From JBBSGD01 sp038254435 (GTDB taxonomy: Bacteria; Actinomycetota; CADDZG01; WHSQ01), in contig JBBSGD010000009.1 of assembly GCA_038254435.1 (NCBI GenBank), forward strand, positions 1 to 62,738: DNA of 62,738 bases, read 5' to 3'. Both the position numbers and the translations under genes were made by a program. Every line of letters begins with the position of its first letter. Position 1 is the stretch's first letter. The notes beneath the pieces were generated by a model. The model had not been told where the DNA came from, made no database searches, and saw only the letters and a list, made by a program, of their open reading frames with translations. Shown one piece after another: positions 1 through 7,124 of this stretch.

Positions 1-253
1 CTCGACGCACTCCGTCTCGCAGCGATCGAGCCGAGTGACATTTGCTATCGATCTCTTCACATGCATGAGGGTAACAGAAGGATCAGGGCTTAGGCTTGGA
101 GTCGAGTACCTGGGTCACAGAAGAGGGGCGGCCCGCACGGCCTCGTCTACCGGGAGGCAATGCGGGGCGAGGGTCACATCATGATCACGCCTCCGGAGGT
201 TTCGACCGGCGAGGGTCGATCAGGAATCCCTCGAGGACGAGGAAGGGAAACGC

Positions 254-898
254 ATGAACCCTGCGCGTGGGGAAATACCTCTCGACTCCGAGACGACTCG
301 CGTCCGGCGCATCTATGAGCGCGAAGCTCGCAGGTACGACGCTCAGATGCGCTTGTGGGACAAGTTCCTGTTTGGCGGAGGTCGTAGCTGGGCTTGCTCA
401 CAGGCGAACGGCCGCGTCCTCGAGATCGCGATCGGCACCGGTCGGAACCTTCCCTACTACCCCGCTCATGTCAGCCTCACCGGAATCGAGCTCAGCCCGG
501 CAATGCTTGCCATCGCGACGCAAAGAGCCGAACAGCTCGAGCGAGCGGTGGAACTCAGGCTGGGCGATGCGCAGCAGCTGCCGTTCGAAGACGAGTCATT
601 TGACTGCGTCGTCATCACCCTGGCGCTGTGCAGCATCCCGAACGAGCGCGCGACGGTATCAGAGACGTGGCGCGTGCTGCGCCCCGGTGGCCGGCTGCTC
701 CTTCTCGAGCACGTAGCAAGCCCCCTACGCAGTGTGCGAGCCGTGCAGCAGCTGCTCGAGCCAATCGCAAACAGGTTCTCCGGCGACCACTTGCTTCGGG
801 AGCCACTCGGCCACCTTAGGAGAGAGGATTTCGAGGTAGAGAAGCTCGAACGCTCCAAGTTGGGCATCGTCGAGCGGATCGCTGCGCGCAGACTGTGA
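254..898 (+). CDS. Class I SAM-dependent methyltransferase (UbiE/COQ5-like)
   Basis: A 214-residue protein with a Rossmann-fold methyltransferase domain. The SAM-binding loop is at about residues 54-66 (RVLEIAIGTGRNL) and the acidic residue ending strand 2 is in TGIELSP. Motif IV lies in FDCVVITLALCSIP, and the post-motif LRPGGRLLLLEHV is typical of UbiE-type enzymes. The acceptor cannot be read from sequence; relatives act on quinones, lipids or small phenolics. The ATG follows a good ribosome site (AGGAAGGG). It stands alone, 61 bp from the convergent SDR gene, with no sign of belonging to the glycan locus. The 253 bp before it hold no recognisable gene. Confidence 0.85.
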   Translation: MNPARGEIPLDSETTRVRRIYEREARRYDAQMRLWDKFLFGGGRSWACSQANGRVLEIAIGTGRNLPYYPAHVSLTGIELSPAMLAIATQRAEQLERAVELRLGDAQQLPFEDESFDCVVITLALCSIPNERATVSETWRVLRPGGRLLLLEHVASPLRSVRAVQQLLEPIANRFSGDHLLREPLGHLRREDFEVEKLERSKLGIVERIAARRL

Positions 899-959
899 CA
901 CAAGGAGGCAGCGAGTCGCTTCTCGCAACGCGTGGTCCGAACTTGACTCGGGGAGCGGC

Positions 960-1967
960 TCACCGGCGACGCAGCCACGCAACCCCGGCTACCAGAGCGC
1001 CGAGCCCGGCTGCAGTTCCGGCGCCGATTTCGCGAGCGTGATGAGAACACCACAGTTGCGGGCTGTGACTGTGAGCCTGGCCATCGAACACTCCGTGCGC
1101 CCCGTGGTCGTGCCCGCCGTCACCGTCGACCGGCTCCCACAGATTGTTCGGTCGGTTGGGCCCGACCTTCTCGCCGCTCTGCTGGGACTTGAACCCGGTC
1201 CGGGACAGGTAGACGTCCAGCAGCGGCGCCGCGATCTTGTTGCCCCAGATCGTCCCGACCGTGGAGGCCCCGACGTAGTACTGCTTGCGTTGCGGATGAT
1301 CCGCGGCGTACACGACACCGGCGGCGGCAACCTCAGGCTGATAGATCGGCGGCACCGGCTGCGGATGGTTGGGCAGCCGGGACAGCACCCAGGAGAACTG
1401 CGGGGTGTTCACCGCCGGCATCTGCACGACTGTGACGTGCACGTTGCTGTTGTCGTGCAACAGCTCGGTGCGGATGGAGGAGGTGAACCCGTTGATCGCA
1501 TGCTTGGCGCCGCAGTACGCCGACTGCAGCGGGATGCTGCGAGAGCCGAGCGCGGACCCCACCTGCACGATCGTGCCGCGGTCGCGGGGCACCATCCGCG
1601 ACAGTGCCGCGTAGGTGCCGTACACGAACCCGAGGTAGGCGACCTCCGTGACCCGCTTGAACTCGTCCGGCTTGATCTCGATGAACGGAGCGAACACCGA
1701 CGTGAACGCCACGTTGATCCACACGTCAATCGGGCCAAACGCCTCCTCCACCCGCTTCGCCGCGGCCTCGACCTGGTCGTAGTCGGCCACGTCGGTCGGT
1801 ACCGCCAGTGCTTTCCCACCGGCCCGCTCCACGTCTTTGGCCGCCCCCTCCAGTCCGGCCCGCCCACGGGCGAGCAGGCCAACGTTCGCACCACGAGCGC
1901 CGAACTGCTGCGCGGTGGCCCGGGCTATCCCCGCGCTCGCCCCGGTGATCACAACGTTCTGGCTCAT
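960..1967 (-). CDS. SDR family oxidoreductase with C-terminal membrane anchor
   Basis: A 335-residue short-chain dehydrogenase. The cofactor loop TGASAGIA is at residues 8-15, and the catalytic residues are S138, Y151 and K155 (YCGAK). After the catalytic domain comes a His/Gly-rich linker and a final hydrophobic helix (AAGLGALVAGVAWL) ending in RRR, which suggests the enzyme is held at the inner face of the membrane. The reading frame stays open much further upstream, but the ATG at 1967 is chosen because the protein begins there with the standard SDR first strand (MSQNVVITG) and follows a GGAAGG ribosome site. The substrate is unknown. Confidence 0.88.
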   Translation of the reverse strand: MSQNVVITGASAGIARATAQQFGARGANVGLLARGRAGLEGAAKDVERAGGKALAVPTDVADYDQVEAAAKRVEEAFGPIDVWINVAFTSVFAPFIEIKPDEFKRVTEVAYLGFVYGTYAALSRMVPRDRGTIVQVGSALGSRSIPLQSAYCGAKHAINGFTSSIRTELLHDNSNVHVTVVQMPAVNTPQFSWVLSRLPNHPQPVPPIYQPEVAAAGVVYAADHPQRKQYYVGASTVGTIWGNKIAAPLLDVYLSRTGFKSQQSGEKVGPNRPNNLWEPVDGDGGHDHGAHGVFDGQAHSHSPQLWCSHHAREIGAGTAAGLGALVAGVAWLRRR

Positions 1968-2170
1968 CTCTCTGCCTTCCTTCCGCCGGCCGGCGCGGAC
2001 CGGGCACGTGCCCCGAGTGAAGCGTGTCCGCTGCTCGTGTCCTTGCCTCTGGAACCCAAGGGGGTGATCGTAGTGGGTCGTGAGTGGAGGCGATGAGGGA
2101 GTGATCCGGCTCCTTGCTCGTCGCAGGGCAGGCGGACAATCTCGCCTACCCCCTTCCGCACATCGGCCTG

Positions 2171-2197
2171 GTGCACGTGGTGCACGTGGTGCACTCG
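2171..2197. repeat. Three tandem copies of a 9-bp unit, GTGCACGTG
   Basis: Two exact copies and one degenerate copy (GTGCACTCG) are followed by a further GTG. The unit contains the palindromes GTGCAC and CACGTG. It lies about 200 bp upstream of the SDR start. It could be an operator or simply slippage; nothing decides between these. Confidence 0.6.
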
Positions 2198-2243
2198 GTG
2201 TGTCTTGCACCACACTCAGTGCCTTCCTCGGCCGACCTTTGTG

Positions 2244-2267
2244 CAAAAACTTGCGTCTCCCGCAAGT
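2244..2267 (-). terminator. Rho-independent terminator, minus strand
   Basis: Read on the minus strand, a 7-bp stem ACTTGCG/CGCAAGT with loop GGAGA runs straight into a T tract. It lies downstream of the LMW-PTP gene and upstream of the SDR gene, so it probably ends the phosphatase transcript. It could instead act as an attenuator for the SDR gene. Confidence 0.65.
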
Positions 2268-2519
2268 AAATGGACACACAACGCAGAAAGCGCCGTCCCC
2301 ATCCCCGACGGATAGGTTTCCCAAAGATGCACACCTCTTTCGATTCCAAGGCCGACCCACAGCCGCAGGCGGGCCGCGGCTCGCGCGTGACCGGCGACGA
2401 GCGCCGCGTCACTGTGGCGGGCAACGAAGGGGGGCTCGATCACGGTTCCCTCTCGCAAGAGGTCTGGAAAGCGAAGTCACCGCGGCGATTGGCGTCGAGG
2501 GCCCCAGACCGGTCGGCTC

Positions 2520-3107
2520 CTAGCCGTCGGGCGAGGAAAGGCCCTCGGGCGAGGGCGAGGGCGAGCCGAACAGTGTTTGCGCCAGCTCCTCGGACAGGGC
2601 ACCCAGCCACTTCACCGTTGCGGCGTAAGTGTTACCGGGCTGGCCGAGCGGGTCGGGGATCTCGTTGTCGGCACCCGGCCACAAGCGCCGTCCGCGCCTG
2701 GCCGCGGCCCGGGCAATGATGGCGCGGGCCCGCTCGTGCGGGCTCGTCCCCGGAGGCACCTCGATTCCGTCGCACAGCTCGAGTAGTTCGAGAAGCGTGA
2801 AGGTCGCCTCTCTCCGAGCATGCGCTTCCACGACGGCCTCGACGACGTGAGCCCGTTCGAAGCCGATGACGAGGTCGGAGGAAACGAGATCGAGCCCCGA
2901 CAGACTCCTCGCCCTATGTGCGGAAACATCGAGATTGACCGATGCGCACAGCGCGACTATCTCGGGCAGAGCGGGGACCGGGCCGAGCTTCTGGAGGCCG
3001 GCAGACTCCACCGACACGCCGTGAGGCGCGAGCTGCCTGCACAGGAAACCTTCGACCACCGGGCTGCGAAACCGGTTGCCGGTGCACACGACGACGATGC
3101 GAAAGAT
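2520..3107 (-). CDS. Low-molecular-weight protein tyrosine phosphatase, probable ATC start
   Basis: An LMW-PTP (Wzb/Etp type). It has the phosphate loop CTGNRFR (the CX5R signature) at its N-terminus and the general-acid loop near the C-terminus (EIPDPLGQP). These enzymes remove phosphate from BY-kinases such as the one at 9820 and so control polysaccharide export. The only standard start (GTG at 3089) would make the protein begin at its catalytic cysteine and lose the first beta strand. Upstream in frame, AAGGAG lies 5 nt before an ATC at 3107, giving the normal N-terminus xIFRIVVVCTGN, so ATC is proposed as the start. It is a paralogue of the phosphatase domain at 5454. The IS110 element lies about 165 bp upstream and may have separated it from its original promoter. 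Confidence 0.85.
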   Translation of the reverse strand: MFRIVVVCTGNRFRSPVVEGFLCRQLAPHGVSVESAGLQKLGPVPALPEIVALCASVNLDVSAHRARSLSGLDLVSSDLVIGFERAHVVEAVVEAHARREATFTLLELLELCDGIEVPPGTSPHERARAIIARAAARRGRRLWPGADNEIPDPLGQPGNTYAATVKWLGALSEELAQTLFGSPSPSPEGLSSPDG

Positions 3108-3270
3108 CTTGGCTCCTTAAATGCTCCTGGGTGATCTTCAGCGCTCTCCCCGCGCACGCGCCGATTGGGGGCCGTTGGGAGGTGACCGCCATCTCGTGCC
3201 ATGAGCTCAGCGTCGGCCTCGTCGCCCGCTCCGATTGATTTACGTCGTTGACCAAGTTCTGTGCGCGGAG

Positions 3271-3277
3271 TCTAGAC
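3271..3277. repeat. IS110 right-end core repeat TCTAGAC
   Basis: This copy lies 19 bp beyond the transposase stop codon. It is identical to 4636-4642 at the other end of the element. Confidence 0.6.
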
Positions 3278-3296
3278 ATCCCACGTCCGTAAGGTG

Positions 3297-4538
3297 TCAA
3301 GCAGCGATAGGCACCACGACTGTCCAAGCCTTTTCTTCGACATAGAACTCGCGGGTCGTGAGACACCCGTGGAGGATCCCAACCATCCGGTTAGCCACCG
3401 CACGGAGTGCCTGACTGTGCGTTTTGCCCCTCGCTCGATGTAAGTCGTAGTAGCGACGTGTGCCAGGAGATCGAGAAATGACCGAGAAGGCCCATAGGAA
3501 GCAGGCATCGAACAAGCGGCGGTTGCGGGCGAAGCGAGCCAAGACGACACGTCTCGTTCCCGAGGCCCTAGTGATCGGCGAGGTGCCTGCGTAGTTCCTG
3601 CGCGCTTTAGCATCTTGATAGCGGTTCGGATCATCTCCGAACTCAGCTAGGACCCGGGCGCCGAGGACAACGCCAAGTCCGGGAAGACTGAGGATGATCT
3701 CGGCGTCCGGGTGCTCTTCAAAATGCTCTTTCAACTTGCCTTCGAGCTTCGAGATATGCCCGTTGAGGCCCTCGATCAGTTCCATCGTCGACGTCACCAA
3801 CAAGCCTGAGACCTGGCTGATCCGCGGCGGAGCAGACAGCTGTGGGGAGCGCAATGCCTCCTGAATCTGAACGGTCTTGGTCTCGATGTTGCGCTGGCGC
3901 CCTCCACGGCTGAGTGCCGCCGCGATCTTGGAACGCGACAGCTTCTTTCCGAGCTCCGGGGTGGGCGCCACCTTGAGAACGGCGACGGCGTCGGATGATG
4001 CGAGGTCGGTGCCGAAGGCGACCAGTGCTTGGGGATAAAACTCCCTCAGCAGGTTCCTCAGGTAGTTCACGTGGTTCTGCCGGTCCCAGATGAACTCCTT
4101 GTGGGCACGAGCGAGCAGCTTCAAGGCCTCTGCGAGCTCTGAGTCGCCCGCGAGGCTGCGATGGTTATGACGATCGGTGCGCACCAGATCCGCGAGGACC
4201 TTGGCGTCCCCAGGGTCAGATTTCGCTCCCGAGGTGGAATGGCGCTCCCGGTAACGACTCACCGATAATGGGTTCACGGCAAAGACTTCGTAGCCGGCGG
4301 CGACGAGCGCTTTGACCAAGAGACCGCGATCGGTCTCGAGCGCGACCACGACCCCTTCGTTCTCTTCAGCTTGCTCGGCGATAGCAGCATGCAACCGTCT
4401 CACCCCATCGAGACCGCTTGGCACCCGGCCGAGCGCGAGGACGCCCCCCACCTCATCGAGGATGCAGAAGTCGTCGTGTCGCTCAGACCAGTCGATCCCA
4501 ACAAAAAGCACTCGCCCTCCTCTCTGTCGTCCAACCAT
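3297..4538 (-). CDS. IS110-family DEDD transposase (bridge-RNA-guided recombinase family)
   Basis: A protein of about 413 residues, normal for the family. The N-terminal RuvC-like DEDD domain starts at VLFVGIDWSERHDD. It continues with ALETDRGLLVKALVAAGY and the SGAKSDPGDAKVLADLVRTD block. The C-terminal transposase_20 region holds LPGLGVVLGARVLAEFGD and RNYAGTSPITRASG, including the conserved serine region. No frameshift is visible, so the gene looks intact. The ATG at 4538 is preferred because the longer open frame crosses the non-coding left end. Family members insert at a short core using a structured RNA encoded next to the gene. Confidence 0.92.
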   Translation of the reverse strand: MVGRQRGGRVLFVGIDWSERHDDFCILDEVGGVLALGRVPSGLDGVRRLHAAIAEQAEENEGVVVALETDRGLLVKALVAAGYEVFAVNPLSVSRYRERHSTSGAKSDPGDAKVLADLVRTDRHNHRSLAGDSELAEALKLLARAHKEFIWDRQNHVNYLRNLLREFYPQALVAFGTDLASSDAVAVLKVAPTPELGKKLSRSKIAAALSRGGRQRNIETKTVQIQEALRSPQLSAPPRISQVSGLLVTSTMELIEGLNGHISKLEGKLKEHFEEHPDAEIILSLPGLGVVLGARVLAEFGDDPNRYQDAKARRNYAGTSPITRASGTRRVVLARFARNRRLFDACFLWAFSVISRSPGTRRYYDLHRARGKTHSQALRAVANRMVGILHGCLTTREFYVEEKAWTVVVPIAA

Positions 4539-4642
4539 TCGACCTGGAGAGACAAGACGGCGACCTAATGGATAGTGCTCGCGGCACGACATCCCACCAG
4601 CCATTTCCGTCTCCCCGTCACCGGAGGGGGCACTATCTAGAC
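4539..4642 (-). ncRNA. Candidate IS110 bridge RNA region with readable donor guides
   Basis: On the transposase-sense strand this 104-nt segment contains GTGGGATGTC (4597-4588), identical to the right end of the element (3284-3275). Nine nt later comes GCACTATC (4578-4571), the reverse complement of GATAGTGC at the element's own left terminus (4637-4630). The circular junction is predicted to read GTGGGATGTCTAGATAGTGC. The two elements therefore cover 18 of its 20 bases, one in the same sense and one as complement, which is the arrangement known for the donor loop of the IS621 bridge RNA. A CCCC/GGGG hairpin nearer the left end could carry the target loop, but no clear target guides were found. 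The RNA may extend across the junction. Confidence 0.6.
4636..4642. repeat. IS110 left-end core repeat TCTAGAC
   Basis: Identical to 3271-3277. Beyond it lie 192 bp without a recognisable gene before the nitroreductase. Confidence 0.6.
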
Positions 4643-4834
4643 TTAGGACTCTCAACCGTCCGGGCCGACGCGGTGCTCACCCTCCGGTGGCCGTGAGACA
4701 ACCATCCCATTCGGTCAGGATGTAGTCCCATTAGGCGGATCGATGTGAAGGTTACCGTCTTCTGCCATGGCACGGGCCCTGCAACGACCCACATCCGACC
4801 CGTTGCGTCCAGCGGACCCCGCTAGGGTGGTCGG

Positions 4835-5443
4835 ATGAACCTCTCGCAGGTGCTTGCAGCCCGGCACAGCGTGCGCAGCTTCCGGCCCGATCCGGTCCCC
4901 CGGGACGCGGTGGCGAGAGCCGTGGGCTTCGCCGTCCAGGCCCCGGCCCCACACCACAGCAGGCCGTGGAGGTTCGTCACGCTCGAGTCCGAGGCCGCCC
5001 GAAGGGACCTGTCGGTCGCCATGGGTGAGCGCTGGCGGGCCGATCTCATCGGCGATGGCCTCGCCTCCCGTCGGATCGACGCGATCGTGAGGCGCAGCCA
5101 CGAGCTCCTCAGCCACACCCCCTTGCTGGTCGTGTGTTGTGCCGATCTCGCCCGTGCCCACGACTACTCCGACGAGCGCCGCAAGCTGGCCGAGTGGAGC
5201 CTCTTCGCTCACTCGCTGGGTGCAGGGCTGATGGCCTTCATGCTCGGGCTTACCGAGGAGGGCATCGCCTCGTGCTGGATCTCGGCCCCGGTCTTCTGCC
5301 GTGACGTCGTACGCCGCCACCTCGAGCTTCCCGCCGCGGTCGAGCCCCAGGCGCTCGTGCTGGCCGGCTATGCCTCTCCGGAGTATCCACCCAGGCCGCG
5401 GCCGGCGCCGGATCTCGGCGAGTTCCTCCTGGAGAAGGGCTGA
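4835..5443 (+). CDS. Nitroreductase-family FMN oxidoreductase (FbiB C-terminal-like)
   Basis: A 202-residue protein with the nitroreductase fold. It opens with RHSVRSFRPDPVPRDAVARAV and continues APAPHHSRPWRFVTL, the FMN-binding N-terminal block. The later segment LGLTEEGIASCWISAP and the tail LVLAGYASPEYPPRPRP resemble the C-terminal domain of FbiB, the F420-0 glutamate ligase of actinobacteria. The ligase domain is absent, so this is a stand-alone enzyme. An F420-related or general reductase role is likely but the substrate is not readable. It is convergent with the DUF4388/LMW-PTP gene, 10 bp away. Confidence 0.8.
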   Translation: MNLSQVLAARHSVRSFRPDPVPRDAVARAVGFAVQAPAPHHSRPWRFVTLESEAARRDLSVAMGERWRADLIGDGLASRRIDAIVRRSHELLSHTPLLVVCCADLARAHDYSDERRKLAEWSLFAHSLGAGLMAFMLGLTEEGIASCWISAPVFCRDVVRRHLELPAAVEPQALVLAGYASPEYPPRPRPAPDLGEFLLEKG

Positions 5444-5453
5444 AGGACGACGG

Positions 5454-6764
5454 TCAGCGGTTGATGTGCAGCGCAGGCGCCGCGTGAGGAGGCGGTGCGG
5501 GGGCCGGACGCGAGCCACCGGCGAACAACCTGTCGACCAGACTGCGCGACAAGTCGCGCAGCAGCGTGACCGTCGCCGCGTAAGTATCCGGCGATTGGCC
5601 TATAGGGTCGGGAATCTCCAGGGAGCCGTCCCACTGCCTGTCGCCTCGCCTCTCGGCCGCCGTGGCCACGATTGCCCGCGCTCCGGCCGGGCCCTCGGAG
5701 CCGGCCGCTGGTGCGTAGCCCTCACTCAGCTCGAGGAGCTCCGGAAGGGTAAAGCTGACCTCGGGGCGGGCGTTGGCGTGTACAACCGCCTCTGCGATGT
5801 GCGCCCTCTCGAAGCCGATGACGAGGTCGGCGGCCGCCAAGTCGACTTCCTCCAAGCTACGCGCCCGGTGAGTAGACAGATCGACCCCAACCGCCCCGCA
5901 CAGGGCCTTGGCCTCTTCGAGCACGGGGGCCGCGTCGAGCTTCCGAACTCCTGCCGAGGCCACGAGCGCCTCCTGGTCCTCCAGGTACTTGCGCAGGAAG
6001 CCCTCAACGACCGGGCTGCGAAACCGGTTTCCCGTGCACACGACGGCGATCCTGAAAGGCTCGTCATCGGCCGACATGGGGGCGGGTGGTGGCGGGGCAC
6101 CCACGGGCGGGGCTGGGGGCATCTCGTTGCGCGCGGCTCCAGGGGGCGGGCTCTCGGGCGACCCCGGAACCTCGGGCGACCCCGGAACCGCCGGGGCTTC
6201 GGACGGTCCGGACCAAGGGACAACCCCCCACTCGGGCTCGGAGGCAACCTCGGGCGGCCCGGCATCCTCGGGCTCGGCGTCGGGCACCTGGGGCACTACC
6301 GTGAGCTCGAGCGACTCGGCGGATCCGACCAGCGTCTCTTCCACAGAGAGACCGGGAGAGAGGCCGCCGGGCTCGACCCCAGGGCTCCACGAGAAGTCGC
6401 CCGACTTCCAGTCGAGAAGGTCTGTGACGGCCTCCTGCACCAGGCGCAGGCGCGCCGCCTGCATCAGGCGCTCGGTGACGAGGCCGGCGGCGGCGAGGAC
6501 CTCTTCGAGGGAGTCGCCAGAGGTCGCGCTGAGGTCGGCTGCGCGCCGCAGCTCCTCGCGGGGAACAGCCTCGGCCTCGGCAATCATGTCGAGCGGGGAC
6601 TTGTGCACGAAGCTGGACTCGGCCCGGGTAATCGAGCCTTTCTTGATCTCGATCTTGCCGCGGCCCCCGGGGCGGCCTACCTCGAGCGTGCCGGCGCGGT
6701 CCGGTTTGCCGACCAGGCCGAGGATCTCGGCAAGGTTGAACTCTTCTAGCTTTCCTTCGAGCAT
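5454..6764 (-). CDS. DUF4388 domain fused to LMW protein tyrosine phosphatase
   Basis: A 436-residue two-part protein. Residues 1 to about 160 match the DUF4388 (PatA-like) type, starting MLEGKLEEFNLAEILGLVG and ending in a DLLDWKSGDFSW segment. A long Pro/Glu/Gly-rich linker of about 90 residues follows. The C-terminal LMW-PTP has FRIAVVCTGNRFRSP, the general-acid loop EIPDPIGQSPDTYAATV, and high similarity to the stand-alone phosphatase at 2520. The ATG at 6764 lies after GAGAGGCGG; the 13 codons upstream of it are not domain sequence. The domain pairing suggests that signal input controls dephosphorylation, probably of the BY-kinase at 9820; that link is inferred. Confidence 0.85.
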   Translation of the reverse strand: MLEGKLEEFNLAEILGLVGKPDRAGTLEVGRPGGRGKIEIKKGSITRAESSFVHKSPLDMIAEAEAVPREELRRAADLSATSGDSLEEVLAAAGLVTERLMQAARLRLVQEAVTDLLDWKSGDFSWSPGVEPGGLSPGLSVEETLVGSAESLELTVVPQVPDAEPEDAGPPEVASEPEWGVVPWSGPSEAPAVPGSPEVPGSPESPPPGAARNEMPPAPPVGAPPPPAPMSADDEPFRIAVVCTGNRFRSPVVEGFLRKYLEDQEALVASAGVRKLDAAPVLEEAKALCGAVGVDLSTHRARSLEEVDLAAADLVIGFERAHIAEAVVHANARPEVSFTLPELLELSEGYAPAAGSEGPAGARAIVATAAERRGDRQWDGSLEIPDPIGQSPDTYAATVTLLRDLSRSLVDRLFAGGSRPAPAPPPHAAPALHINR

Positions 6765-7124
6765 CGGTCCGCCTCTCGTGATCCACCCGGTGCGTGCTGC
6801 CATGTTCTTCTTCGGCCGATCGAGGGGTGCAATTCAGTCCGATTCGCGAGAGCCTCGTAGCCTGGCGCACGCCTGATTGCATGCCCCGCACTCATTTCCA
6901 GATTCTATGCGGTCCGCTCTCTGAGCAAGCCAAGTCAACGACACCGGGCTCTGCGGCGGCGGACTGAGGGCGCGTCGGCGCGATATTGTCCCCTGATGAT
7001 GCGGACGAAACGCAGCCCTTGCCTCTTGACAGGCCGGGGTGAACGCCCCGGCCCACGTCCTCTTAGAACTTGGAGGGGCCGCTCCGATGGCCTAACGGCG
7101 AGTAGCTGAGGCCGCTCCAGGCTC
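6765..7124. other. 360-bp gap upstream of the DUF4012 gene
   Basis: Divergent intergenic region. The right half is rich in secondary structure (separate entry at 7032). No gene is seen in the left half. Confidence 0.5.
7032..7118 (+). promoter_or_regulatory. Structured 5' leader of the DUF4012 gene, class unknown
   Basis: An 8-bp perfect stem GGCCGGGG/CCCCGGCC with loop TGAACG lies at 7032-7053. A second stem GGCCT/AGGCC (7089-7093 with 7109-7113) follows, flanked by a 9-bp direct repeat GGCCGCTCC at 7077-7085 and 7110-7118. The leader ends 7 nt before the start codon. It does not match the c-di-GMP-I or c-di-AMP aptamer consensus as far as can be judged by eye. Confidence 0.35.

Larger units (their letters stand above)
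1968..2519. other. Gene-poor gap between SDR and LMW-PTP genes
   Basis: No convincing gene is seen in these 552 bp. The gap holds a short GTGCACGTG tandem repeat and a minus-strand terminator, both listed separately. The open frames crossing it are low-complexity shadows (for example runs of Ala-Pro-Arg or His-Val). Confidence 0.6.
3271..4642 (-). mobile_element. IS110-family insertion sequence, about 1.37 kb
   Basis: The element contains one DEDD transposase gene on the minus strand. Both ends carry the same 7 bp (TCTAGAC at 3271-3277 and 4636-4642), the outcome expected when an IS110 element recombines at a short shared core. Terminal inverted repeats are absent, as usual for the family. 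Removing one core copy would rejoin the flanks as GGAGTCTAGACTTAGGAC, which contains the palindrome AGTCTAGACT. The transposase-upstream end holds sequences matching both donor ends (see the bridge RNA entry). The exact ends are inferred from the direct repeat and these guide matches. Confidence 0.75.

Noticed and set aside
1038..2096. Long open frame of 352 codons opposite the SDR gene
   Set aside because: Shadow frame; Arg/Gly/His-rich with no recognisable family, while the minus strand encodes a complete SDR.
2270..2360. Partial GEMM-like string (GGGAAACC then GGGGACGG) on the minus strand
   Set aside because: The GCAAAGCC and 3' elements do not follow, and the spacing is wrong.
5301..6749. 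Long open frame of 482 codons opposite the DUF4388/PTP gene
   Set aside because: High-GC shadow: no domain, Arg/Gly-rich composition, and the opposite strand carries clear family motifs.
7000..7124. c-di-GMP-I or c-di-AMP riboswitch upstream of the DUF4012 gene
   Set aside because: The fixed aptamer nucleotides (GCAAACC and GACGCAAAGCC, or the ydaO core) are absent; only generic hairpins are present.
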